A stretch of DNA of 64,000 bases. Origin: Pandoraea bronchicola. GTDB lineage: Bacteria; Pseudomonadota; Gammaproteobacteria; Burkholderiales; Burkholderiaceae. The notes below the pieces were generated by a model that made no database searches, was not told the origin of the DNA, and was given only the letters and a program-made list of their open reading frames with translations. A program made the translations under genes and the position numbers. The stretch covers positions 682,001-746,000 of the forward strand of contig NZ_CABPST010000002.1 of assembly GCF_902459805.1 (NCBI RefSeq). The letters run 5' to 3'. Shown in pieces: positions 43,210 to 51,390 of this stretch (its first letter is position 1; each line of letters begins with the position of its first letter).

Positions 43210-43917
43210 CCCAGCGGCGTCATAGTCCCCCAAGCTAGAATCAGCCCCGAGTCTGCCCACGGAATAGTCAAATATCGCTGTCGCCCCTGACATTCGGCAG
43301 CCAACCACGCGATTCGAAATCATCGCTTGAGCTGAACCACGGCCATCTCTATCCCAGAAATCCTGCTGCTCAATTTGAGCGACGGCATAGGTCCTCGAAG
43401 AGTCATACGTTCGCGAAGTTGCCCACGGCATAGGCCATCCGGTATTGTCCATATACGGAGGCGGCAGCACCGATGGATCTGGCGAATAAACCTGCACGAA
43501 GTCCGTCACGCGCGAATATTGCAGATCGCTATCAAACGTCTTTTGACCAGCGGCATTGAACAGCTGGAGAATTCCGTTTCCACCAACGAGGCTCGCCGGA
43601 GCGAAGATGTAGTACGAGACGGAGACAGGTGTGTTGGACGACAAGAAGAAGTACATCGTCCCGCCAGATCGCCACTGATACTTCATAGCGACGTTGCCGG
43701 CTGAACGAAATGCCATAAAGCACTCGCCCGATCCGGGGTCGGGGCAACTCACCACCACACCGCAGCCTTGCGTCATACCCCCGCTGTAGTGATCGAACTG
43801 GTTATTTGCTCCCAGAAACGAGGTGCTCGCAGTGCCTTTCGTGACAATGGCGTAGCTTGCGAAATTGTCATCGATCAGCACTGAACCGGAGTCATTGATT
43901 ACCTCGATAAGCGCCAT
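43165..43917 (-). CDS. phage tail-tip associated protein, 250 aa
   Basis: A 250-residue, beta-rich, Gly/Ser-rich protein without signal or membrane segment. It lies immediately downstream of gpJ-type and a 90-aa protein in the tail operon, where side-fibre or receptor-binding accessory proteins are found. ATG 43917 overlaps the preceding stop (TGATG) and has GGGGAG upstream. No domain recognised. Confidence 0.7.
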   Translation of the reverse strand: MALIEVINDSGSVLIDDNFASYAIVTKGTASTSFLGANNQFDHYSGGMTQGCGVVVSCPDPGSGECFMAFRSAGNVAMKYQWRSGGTMYFFLSSNTPVSVSYYIFAPASLVGGNGILQLFNAAGQKTFDSDLQYSRVTDFVQVYSPDPSVLPPPYMDNTGWPMPWATSRTYDSSRTYAVAQIEQQDFWDRDGRGSAQAMISNRVVGCRMSGATAIFDYSVGRLGADSSLGDYDAAGSLGATFMVIDVTGY

Positions 43918-44189
43918 CAATACTCCCCGTAATACACCGTTACAGTCGCCCCACTTGGGCTGTATACCGCATAGCTCACGACGTTTCCGCTGCTGCGCAA
44001 AGACACTACAGTTCCGACCGCGCTACCGCTGACATTTGAGAAGGCCCACACACGGCAGTTGGCGTTTGAGACTGGTACGGAGAACGACCCGCTGCCGGTC
44101 ACGGCAACCTGGCCGATCTTTCTCGACAATCGTTTCGAAAGATCGAGCTGCAACGAGCCGTCGGGGTTATAGAGTTCAAATACCGGCAT
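43917..44189 (-). CDS. small tail-region protein, 90 aa
   Basis: A 90-residue beta-rich protein starting MPVFELYNPDGSLQLDLS; the 'FELYNPDGSLQL' start is common to phage proteins encoded just after gpJ. It directly abuts the gpJ stop. Probably a virion accessory protein. Confidence 0.75.
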   Translation of the reverse strand: MPVFELYNPDGSLQLDLSKRLSRKIGQVAVTGSGSFSVPVSNANCRVWAFSNVSGSAVGTVVSLRSSGNVVSYAVYSPSGATVTVYYGEY

Positions 44190-47100
44190 TCAAACCTGCA
44201 TGCGGATGCGTAGCGTTCCGTTAGAGTCGTACCACTTCGAACTGTTGTTGGTTTCAACCCGTCTACCACTCCCGCCTACGCCGTTGTTCTCGTAGCTTCC
44301 GGACTTGTCCAAACGCCATCCCAACAGACCAGCGCTGTAGTTGTTCGACTGAATGTAATCGCCGATCATGGCGTTCGTGATCCAGCCAGTGCCGATGAAT
44401 GCCTGGTTGATGAACGTCTGACCGCCTTGAATCACGAAAGGCGTGCTGGTCTGGCCGTTGATCAGATTCAGGAAAGCGAACCGGTCAGCGAGGAAGAGGA
44501 TTTGCGACTGCGTCGGTCCAGTCTCGTTGCTGACCCCGATGCCCATGCCAGCGCCGTAATACACGCCGTCGACCGTGGCTCCTACCTTGATCTGATATGA
44601 GGCCGAGACCTTCCCGTCGAGCGTCGCCATCGCCTGAGCGGTCGTCTGCACGAGTGCCGTGTTTTCGCCGATCGTCGCCTGCAACGTAGTCACTTGTTGC
44701 GCAACCGCTCGATCGCCGTCCTGAATCAGCGACTGCACCGAAAGCAGGCCGGCATAGATGTTGATCGACCCTGCGTAATCCTCGGTGCTGCCGGCAAACG
44801 GCGGCTGGATCGTTGCTATGGTCTCCAGCAAGTCCTGCGACAGCTGCGTCTCGCCGATCTTTCCATTCAGGTAGTCGAGGATCTCGGTTGCGTCTGCGCT
44901 GGATTGGCCCCGCACGCCACCACCGGCCGGATACCACGCACCGATGTTGCCGGACTTATCAATCAGTCGTGCCCAGAAATAGAACGTCGCGCCGGCCGCG
45001 AGGCCCATCATCGTGTGCGTGTTCTGTGGGAATGCGAAGTCAGCCAGCTTGATCGCCGTGAACAGGTCATTGGTCTGGCTGTACCAAACTTCCGTGCGCT
45101 CGACATCGAGCGGGCCCGTCGGAAAGCCCCAGTTGATCTGGATGCCGAAGACGATGCCAGTAGCAATGAGGCTCGTGACCGCGGGAGGCGGAGACGTCTT
45201 CCCGTTGAGCGTGGTTTCAACCGAATAGGCAGGAATGGAAGGGACGTCGAGGGCATTCAGCGCCGTCACACGGGCCACGTACTTACCAGCGTAGAGATTC
45301 GGCACCTCAAGACTCTGCGAGCCGGTACGCCCTGCCTTAACCCACTCGCCATTGTCTCGGCGCCACTCAACCTCGTATGCGACCGCCTTATCCGCTGGGG
45401 TCCATTTGATGACACCAGTTGTCGACGCAATGCCCTGCGCGATGACCGAATACGAATCCCAGACGACATCCTTGGCCGGCGGCTGCACGGACGGCGGGAT
45501 GACGCTGATCGGCCTTTGCTGCAAACGCGTTCCGCTGTCGATGGCCGCGTACTTGTCGGGATTGTGCTGAATCGCATTCACGTCCCATTGCAGGCCATCG
45601 CCCTGCGAGATGCTAAGAACGCGGAACAATTGCGTCTTCAACTGGGCGCTCTCAACGACCCAAACCGCCTGCGGCTGCACGGCTTCCGTCCAGTTGGCTG
45701 TGACCGTGACTGTGTTGCCTACCACCGACTGCACGGTGCGCGTCTGCCGCGTTCCGCTCGGCAGGATGATCGTCAGCCCGTCGCCTTGAGCAATCTGCTC
45801 GACCTTGTCTAGAACGACCGTTGTTCCAGCCGCCGATTTGACTCGTCCGCCAATGCGCCGCCCTGCGCGCGAGCCGTCTGCGACGCTAATGACGCTGCCC
45901 GGCGACACCATTGCCTCTTCGAGCCCGATGGAGAACGAAACTGATTCGGTCTCTAGAATGCTGCTCTTCAACGTCCAGTGCCCAACACGCTGCGCTTGCC
46001 CTTGGCTGGTGCAGCCGAACGCCGTCGTCTCGGTCTGCTGAACACCATAACGAGCAATGCCGTCCTGATCTTCGACGTACTCTACCTTCGCCTTGTAGAA
46101 GTCGGACGGATCGTTCCATGTGACGAGAGCCACTGTCTTACGGGCCTTCCAGCTCGTACCTGTGTAGGTGAACTTCCCGTTGATGACGTTGGCGTTCGTG
46201 AAGCTGTAGACGGGATCGCCTGGCATGTCCGCTACGGCCACGACGTTACCGTTAGCCCAATACGCCATGCCGCGAAATACCGTCGCGAGATCCTGCAAGA
46301 CCTTGTAGGCGTCGGAGCGCGCCTGCAAGTAGCAGTTGCAGGTAAAGCGAGGCTCTTGCCCCCCGTCGCCATTGTCAACCAGTTCGTCGCAATACTGCGC
46401 GATCTGATAGAGAGACCACTTGTCGACCTGCGCAGCATTCACGCGGTGGCCAAGGCCATATCGCGGGTGCAGCACCAGGTCGTAAAACACCCATGCCGGA
46501 TTGTCCGTCCAAGCTGTCTTGAAGGTGCCATCCCACGATCCAACGTAAGCCCGCGTTTCCGGGTCATAGTTCGACGGCACGCGTATGATGCGCCCCTTCA
46601 TGTCGAATGAACGGGTCGGAATGCTCTTGAACTGCTGTGCGTCTACCTGGATCCCGACCAGCGCGGTATTCGGGTAGCGAAGCTTTGCGTCTATGATCTC
46701 CGCGATGCTTTCAATGTTTGTCGTGTCAGCGATGGTGCTGCTGTTTGCGTTCGGCGTGATGCGGCGCACACGTACCGTCCAGCCCGATGCTGACGCTGGC
46801 AGATTGATACGATGGCTGCGCTCGTAAGTGGATGTCGTCTTTCCGTCGAATGCTGACGCCAGAACTTCCTGGAACGCACCGCCGGCGGTAGACAGATCGA
46901 TCGCATACTCGACCCGATAGCCGGTGATATCACCGTTGCTTGTGTTCGCCTGTGACAGCGCAGGCACCGCCATCGTGATGCGGACGGCTGAAAGTTGCGG
47001 GTTGCTGATGGCCCTAACCCAGGGCGTAGTGGACGTTAGAGTAACGCCGACAGACGTTTCACTCTCGACCGCCGGAAACCCGGCGATGTATGTCTGGTCT

Positions 47101-47348
47101 TGCGTGCCGGTGCGCACGTCCACGCTGACGTTTTGAAAGTTCGCGGTGCCATCAGGATTGACTAGTGGCGTGCTATCGAGGAATACGCTCTGCATGCCAT
47201 TGACCAACCCCACAACGTCACCCTCGGACGCCGCATCAAGCACCTTCGCGTATGCGATCGAGTGCAGGCTATCGGGACTTTCGGTCGAGGTACGACTCTC
47301 GCCACCGTCCTTCCCGCCCCCGCCGCCATAACCGATGATGTATTTCAT
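44190..47348 (-). CDS. J: tail tip host-specificity protein J
   Basis: A 1052-residue lambda gpJ homologue, the central tail fibre and receptor-binding hub. The N-terminal GYGGGGGKDGGES, SLHSIAYAKVLDA and GEVVGL-like DVVGLVNG segments are typical. Fibronectin type III-like repeats occupy ~640-800, then a variable coiled-coil and C-terminal receptor-binding region (~880-1052). A hairpin with T tract lies in the 58-base gap before it. Host range is set by the C-terminal part. Confidence 0.93.
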   Translation of the reverse strand: MKYIIGYGGGGGKDGGESRTSTESPDSLHSIAYAKVLDAASEGDVVGLVNGMQSVFLDSTPLVNPDGTANFQNVSVDVRTGTQDQTYIAGFPAVESETSVGVTLTSTTPWVRAISNPQLSAVRITMAVPALSQANTSNGDITGYRVEYAIDLSTAGGAFQEVLASAFDGKTTSTYERSHRINLPASASGWTVRVRRITPNANSSTIADTTNIESIAEIIDAKLRYPNTALVGIQVDAQQFKSIPTRSFDMKGRIIRVPSNYDPETRAYVGSWDGTFKTAWTDNPAWVFYDLVLHPRYGLGHRVNAAQVDKWSLYQIAQYCDELVDNGDGGQEPRFTCNCYLQARSDAYKVLQDLATVFRGMAYWANGNVVAVADMPGDPVYSFTNANVINGKFTYTGTSWKARKTVALVTWNDPSDFYKAKVEYVEDQDGIARYGVQQTETTAFGCTSQGQAQRVGHWTLKSSILETESVSFSIGLEEAMVSPGSVISVADGSRAGRRIGGRVKSAAGTTVVLDKVEQIAQGDGLTIILPSGTRQTRTVQSVVGNTVTVTANWTEAVQPQAVWVVESAQLKTQLFRVLSISQGDGLQWDVNAIQHNPDKYAAIDSGTRLQQRPISVIPPSVQPPAKDVVWDSYSVIAQGIASTTGVIKWTPADKAVAYEVEWRRDNGEWVKAGRTGSQSLEVPNLYAGKYVARVTALNALDVPSIPAYSVETTLNGKTSPPPAVTSLIATGIVFGIQINWGFPTGPLDVERTEVWYSQTNDLFTAIKLADFAFPQNTHTMMGLAAGATFYFWARLIDKSGNIGAWYPAGGGVRGQSSADATEILDYLNGKIGETQLSQDLLETIATIQPPFAGSTEDYAGSINIYAGLLSVQSLIQDGDRAVAQQVTTLQATIGENTALVQTTAQAMATLDGKVSASYQIKVGATVDGVYYGAGMGIGVSNETGPTQSQILFLADRFAFLNLINGQTSTPFVIQGGQTFINQAFIGTGWITNAMIGDYIQSNNYSAGLLGWRLDKSGSYENNGVGGSGRRVETNNSSKWYDSNGTLRIRMQV

Positions 47349-47365
47349 GCGTCCCAGAAAATCAA

Positions 47366-47390
47366 AAACCCCGCACTAGGCGGGGTTTCA
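47366..47390 (-). terminator. hairpin with T tract between genes I and J
   Basis: On the minus strand ACCCCGC-CTAGT-GCGGGGT is followed by TTTTGATTTT. It has the form of a rho-independent terminator inside the late operon, so J expression may require antitermination or readthrough. Confidence 0.65.
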
Positions 47391-47406
47391 GTGGTTTCGA
47401 TGCTGC

Positions 47407-48009
47407 TTATGCTTGGTCTTCTGCGTATATGCCGGCGGAGATAACAGCGCCGCCGATAATCATTCGCCCATACAACAACGGCACCGGGTTTCCCTGCGCC
47501 TGGGTGTTCACAGGGCCGTTGAAGTTATAGTTCGCCCCGTTGTCGGGACTGTCTTTCACGGAGAGGCCGACCTGCTGGGGAGACAAGAGCTGGACAATGC
47601 CGCCGAGCGCCATCGATGCCCCCATGAGTCCGACCGCGCCAGCACTGAGCGCTTTGACTCCAAACAGGCCTGCCTGCGGAACAAAAAAGGCGGCCGTTAT
47701 AAGCGCCGCCCCCAGAAGTACGTTGAATAATCCGCCACGTTTCGCGCCGAGGATGAACGGCGCGATTCGCATCGATTCACTCCCCGGCGGAAGATCCAGC
47801 TCATCAGCTCCGAGATTTCGCTTGCCGGTGAAAACGGAGTATCCGACACCTTTACTCTTACTCGCGAGAAGCTCCGCCTTGAAACCAGGGACGATGACGC
47901 ATAGCGCTCGTATCGCCTCGGCAGGGCTATCAACGGCGAGCCGGAACGATCTACCGAATTTCGCGCCGAGCGCACCGTAAAGTCTGATATCGCGAAGCTT
48001 CTCACTCAT
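47407..48009 (-). CDS. I: tail assembly protein I
   Basis: A 200-residue lambda gpI-family protein. The N-terminal domain has RDIRLYGALGAKFGRSF; a hydrophobic middle (GLFNVLLGAALITAAFF; LSAGAVGLMGASMALGG) and C-terminal QAQGNPVPLLYGRM block are typical. It helps build the tail tip with K, L and J. GAGGTG precedes ATG 48009. Confidence 0.92.
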   Translation of the reverse strand: MSEKLRDIRLYGALGAKFGRSFRLAVDSPAEAIRALCVIVPGFKAELLASKSKGVGYSVFTGKRNLGADELDLPPGSESMRIAPFILGAKRGGLFNVLLGAALITAAFFVPQAGLFGVKALSAGAVGLMGASMALGGIVQLLSPQQVGLSVKDSPDNGANYNFNGPVNTQAQGNPVPLLYGRMIIGGAVISAGIYAEDQA

Positions 48010-48012
48010 TCG

Positions 48013-48354
48013 TCACCTCTTTAGGCAATCGGACACTCCGGCAATAACGGCGGAATTTCCATACGGTAAGCGCACATGAAGTGCAACATCGGACCCACCA
48101 CCAGAGCGCTTTGCCTCAAGAAGCGCGTGGTAGTACCCGGAATCACCAACCACCATCTCCACACCCGTTTCCGTCGGCGCGTAAGAAAAATCCACGTCCG
48201 ACGCCTTCCAGCGACTAGAGACGCACGCCGCAAACTGCTCAGGTTTCATGCTCGTGTTCCCCCTCACTTCCGGAGTATTCGAGCGAAGATCGGACACGGT
48301 CGTACATGCCGCCAGCGCGACAAGCACAAGAGCGAAATATCGATTGAATTTCAT
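48013..48354 (-). CDS. lipoprotein inserted between tail genes K and I
   Basis: A 113-residue lipoprotein: signal peptide FNRYFALVLVALAAC with lipobox LAAC (Cys17), then a soluble ~95-residue domain with a Cys pair (FAACVSS, VSDCLKR). GGGGTG precedes ATG 48354. It interrupts the usual K-I order and is in the same strand and spacing as the tail genes. Phage lipoproteins at such places (for example Cor- or Llp-type) block receptors against superinfection. That role here is inference. Confidence 0.75.
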   Translation of the reverse strand: MKFNRYFALVLVALAACTTVSDLRSNTPEVRGNTSMKPEQFAACVSSRWKASDVDFSYAPTETGVEMVVGDSGYYHALLEAKRSGGGSDVALHVRLPYGNSAVIAGVSDCLKR

Positions 48355-48389
48355 AAGCACCCCGATTGACAGTCCATTCGAGGGCGATG

Positions 48390-49103
48390 TTACCCCATCA
48401 GGCTCTTGTGCCTCAGAACGCAACGCGTGATCTCCCGCCAGTACCCGCCGTACACCTCGCGCGTTGAGAGACGGCCGTGCATATGGTGAAGCATCAGGCC
48501 GTCACCGAGATAAACACCAGCGTGATTCGGCACTTCGGCCCGGCGCTGCATCAGGATCACATCGCCAGCCTTACTCGGCTCGTCCTGATTCAGGTGTTCG
48601 AAACCAGCTTTCGGATACCCCTCCATGTAGAGGTTCTCGCCCTTCGCCCACCAGTCGTCGCGGCGCGGGAAGTCGGGAAGCTCGATATTGAGTTCTCGGG
48701 CGTAGAAATCGCGAACGAGCGACCAGCAGTCGAGCACTCCATGCGCGAACGTGCGGCCAACAAGCGGCGCCTGATAACCACGCGGCTCGATCGTCCGAAA
48801 GTCGTCCGCCGGCCATGACAAGATGTGCCACGGCAAACCGGTCGCCTCGCAGCTCACCAGATCGGCCTCGCTGGGCGTTGCCGGGCCGTCGGGGTGCGAA
48901 TGCACCACCGCGATAACATCTCCCGCATCCTCTGCAGCAGCGTAGTCCTGCGGGTCCATCACGAAGTGCTCGGTGCCCTGCGCGAGGTTCCGGCACCGCA
49001 TATAACGCTCCCGACCTTTGGCGACGATCACGAGCCCACACGCTTCGCGCGGATAGTCCTCCGCTGCATGAGCGCGGATCGCTTCCAATGTTCTCTTGAT
49101 CAT
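48390..49103 (-). CDS. K: tail assembly protein K (JAB/Mov34 + NlpC/P60)
   Basis: A 237-residue lambda gpK-type protein. The N-terminal JAB metalloprotease-like domain has VVHSHPDGPATPSEAD (His and Asp/Ser metal pattern). The C-terminal NlpC/P60 peptidase domain has DCWSLVRDFY (catalytic Cys) and PNHAGVYLGDGLMLHH (catalytic His). It processes tail-tip or cell-wall substrates. ATG 49103 overlaps the gpL stop. Confidence 0.92.
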   Translation of the reverse strand: MIKRTLEAIRAHAAEDYPREACGLVIVAKGRERYMRCRNLAQGTEHFVMDPQDYAAAEDAGDVIAVVHSHPDGPATPSEADLVSCEATGLPWHILSWPADDFRTIEPRGYQAPLVGRTFAHGVLDCWSLVRDFYARELNIELPDFPRRDDWWAKGENLYMEGYPKAGFEHLNQDEPSKAGDVILMQRRAEVPNHAGVYLGDGLMLHHMHGRLSTREVYGGYWREITRCVLRHKSLMG

Positions 49104-49807
49104 CAGCTTGTGCGTACCAAGTCGGCGGCAGGAAAGCCGCCATACGGGAGTTCGTTGTTCTCGCCGAAGCGACACTTGCAGGATGAGACGCGACCTCCGC
49201 ATTTATCCAGCGAAGGGTCGGCCACAGGGCTGTCGTTCTTGTCGAAGTGCGCCGAGCCCGTGTAACCGCAGTACGGGCCACGGTACCCTCCGATGGTCAG
49301 CCATACACAGACGTTCGCGATTATCTGCCGGCGCGGAAGCTGCTCACCGTTGAAGTCGAGAGCACTGGCAAGCTCGAACGTGACCGACTCGTTCGTCTCT
49401 TCCGTTTTTTGGTTGATGTACCAAAGCTCAGGAGGAAGCTGCTCTTCGGGGTCGGCTGTCGGATTGCCATCGGTGAAGTTGCGGGCGTCCAGATATTGGC
49501 CGAGGGTCCGCACGCGAGTGAGCTTCGCGCCGACCATATCGTTGAGGTATAGGCACAACGCCGTGATCGAACCGTCGACGTTGCCGACCGACAGCGTGGG
49601 CGTCGGCTGCTGCGTGTCGCCGCTGCGCGCGAATCCTTCTACCTCTATTGGCCACGGAGAGAACTCACTCCCCTGCCACCAGATCGAGCCAACTTGCGTG
49701 TGTCCGTGAAACCGAAGGATGTCGCCGCCCTGAGCCGTCGCATCCAACGCGAAGAGCTCGACCAGATTTCCAGGCTCAAGTGTCTGGATGTCTGCAAAGA
49801 CACTCAT
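49103..49807 (-). CDS. L: minor tail protein L (Fe-S)
   Basis: A 234-residue lambda gpL homologue. N-terminal LEPGNLVELFALDAT, then GYRGPYCGYTG and DKCGGRVSSCKCRFG, whose four Cys match the known [4Fe-4S] ligands of gpL. It joins the tail tip complex with M, I and J. Confidence 0.92.
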   Translation of the reverse strand: MSVFADIQTLEPGNLVELFALDATAQGGDILRFHGHTQVGSIWWQGSEFSPWPIEVEGFARSGDTQQPTPTLSVGNVDGSITALCLYLNDMVGAKLTRVRTLGQYLDARNFTDGNPTADPEEQLPPELWYINQKTEETNESVTFELASALDFNGEQLPRRQIIANVCVWLTIGGYRGPYCGYTGSAHFDKNDSPVADPSLDKCGGRVSSCKCRFGENNELPYGGFPAADLVRTS

Positions 49808-49995
49808 ATGCTTCCCTCAGCCGGCACCTCTATCGGCGGGGGAAAATACTCTCCGGCCCTGTATGTGTAACCGACGCTAACCGGCGAGTCGACCGGCAAC
49901 TCAATTGCGCCTTCGAGTGGCTTACATTCAGATTCGCCATCCCAAATCACAACATTGACCACATTGCCACTCTCGACAATCGCATAGCGCGTCAT
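49804..49995 (-). CDS. small fibre-associated protein, 63 aa
   Basis: A 63-residue protein (TRYAIVESGNVVNVVIWDGE ... GYTYRAGEYFPPP). Short proteins of this form are found after phage tail-fibre genes. ATG 49995 overlaps the fibre-gene stop. Probably a fibre cap or assembly helper. Confidence 0.65.
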   Translation of the reverse strand: MTRYAIVESGNVVNVVIWDGESECKPLEGAIELPVDSPVSVGYTYRAGEYFPPPIEVPAEGSI

Positions 49996-51053
49996 CAACG
50001 ATACTCCCAAACGATCACCACCCCTGGTGCGCCCGCACCTCCAGAAACACCAGAACCTATGTCGAGGATTGTCCCCCCACCGCCGCTTCCAAATCCCCGT
50101 GCAGCGGCTCCGGGAGATGTCCCGCGTCCCTGCAATCCGCCGCCGCCCATCATGCTCATGGCGCCAGGGGCGGAGATGAAGACTCCGATAGCGCCAACTC
50201 CATTGGCGGGCAGCCCCGGTTGACCCGGGGCATTCACGATATTCCCCCCGGTCGCAGCGCCTCCCGCGCCTCCACTCACAGCAATGACGGACGCCGGTCC
50301 ATACGCCACCCCTCCGCCACCGCCGGCCGCTACAATTCCGGCGAACGAGCTGGCTCCACCAGTCCCCCCGGTTGCGCCGGTACCTGCCCCACCAGCGGCT
50401 CCAACGACGACGGCTGCACCACTGAAGCCCGATGTCATTCTGTGTTTGACGTACCCGCCCGCCCCGCCCGACCCACCGCCCGACACTTGCGTGCCCCCCG
50501 GTGATGTGGGGGCACCTCCCCCGGCACCTCCGGCGCCCTGAATTTCAACAACAATAGACGCTGTTCCAGTTGACGGCGTGTAGGTCCCACTTGACGTAAA
50601 AACTTGAAACCCCAAGAGTCGGCCCGGGAAAGAAAGGCCTGATACAGCGGCCGCTATAGCAGGTCCAATGGGATCCACAATGTTGAGTCCATCGGAATAA
50701 AGTACCGCCGTTTGCCCAGTCGGTATGACAATTCCAGTTCCGCTCGACGTTTGAAACGTCAGCGCCGCACCTGTAGCCCTATTCCGGACGGTGTATGGTT
50801 GCGGCGGCGATGCTGGCACCGTAACGATGCGCGGACCGGTCAGGACGCCGGTCAAGTCGATGATCCCATTCAATGCCTCATCGATCGACAGCGCGACCGT
50901 TCCCTCGGCACCGCTCACATCCTTAGACAGCTTGGCTTGAGCCCTCGTGTACAACTCATCGAAGTTCAAATTAACCTTCGTGAATCCAGAGCGGGCGGTA
51001 TCGCCGTCGGTCCCGCCTGGGGGGGAGCCAATATTGATGGTCTGTTTCGTCAT
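49995..51053 (-). CDS. glycine-rich tail fibre protein
   Basis: A 352-residue fibre. The N-terminal INIGSPPGGTDGDTARSGF and FTKVNLNFDELY segments are a common virion-attachment region. The C-terminal ~180 residues form glycine-rich loops (GAGGAGGG, GGTGGASSFAG, GGGGGVAYG) that resemble polyglycine-sandwich fibre tips. It ends VIVWEYR. It lies between M and L, an extra position in a lambda-type tail operon. Confidence 0.85.
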   Translation of the reverse strand: MTKQTINIGSPPGGTDGDTARSGFTKVNLNFDELYTRAQAKLSKDVSGAEGTVALSIDEALNGIIDLTGVLTGPRIVTVPASPPQPYTVRNRATGAALTFQTSSGTGIVIPTGQTAVLYSDGLNIVDPIGPAIAAAVSGLSFPGRLLGFQVFTSSGTYTPSTGTASIVVEIQGAGGAGGGAPTSPGGTQVSGGGSGGAGGYVKHRMTSGFSGAAVVVGAAGGAGTGATGGTGGASSFAGIVAAGGGGGVAYGPASVIAVSGGAGGAATGGNIVNAPGQPGLPANGVGAIGVFISAPGAMSMMGGGGLQGRGTSPGAAARGFGSGGGGTILDIGSGVSGGAGAPGVVIVWEYR

Positions 51054-51054
51054 G

Positions 51055-51390
51055 TCAAGGAGCGAACGTCTGGTCGAATGTCGCTGTGATGGTGTAGATG
51101 CTGCCGTCCTTCACCGGATCGGAGTACTTCTCGCAAACGAACAGCGCCTGCGGGCGAAGAGAGGGCGTCCAGAAGAATGACTTCGCCCCCGCGTGGGCAT
51201 CCAAGAACGCCAGAATTGCCGATATCTTTGCAGCGTCGCCCACGAAAGTCAGTTGATAGCTAGATCGCTGGTTGTTCAGTCCGTCGGCAACACGCTGCTC
51301 GTAGCCATCACCAAACTGAGCCTTTCGGACAGCAAACGTGGTGTCACCACTTGCGTCTGCGCGCGGCGACCAGATAAACGTGTCTGTCAT
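51055..51390 (-). CDS. M: minor tail protein M
   Basis: A 111-residue lambda gpM-family protein. Typical are FIWSPRADASGD, VRKAQFGDGYEQRV, KSFFWTPSLRPQALFVC and the FDQTFAP end. It overlaps the tape-measure stop (ATGA). Part of the tail tip. Confidence 0.92.
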   Translation of the reverse strand: MTDTFIWSPRADASGDTTFAVRKAQFGDGYEQRVADGLNNQRSSYQLTFVGDAAKISAILAFLDAHAGAKSFFWTPSLRPQALFVCEKYSDPVKDGSIYTITATFDQTFAP

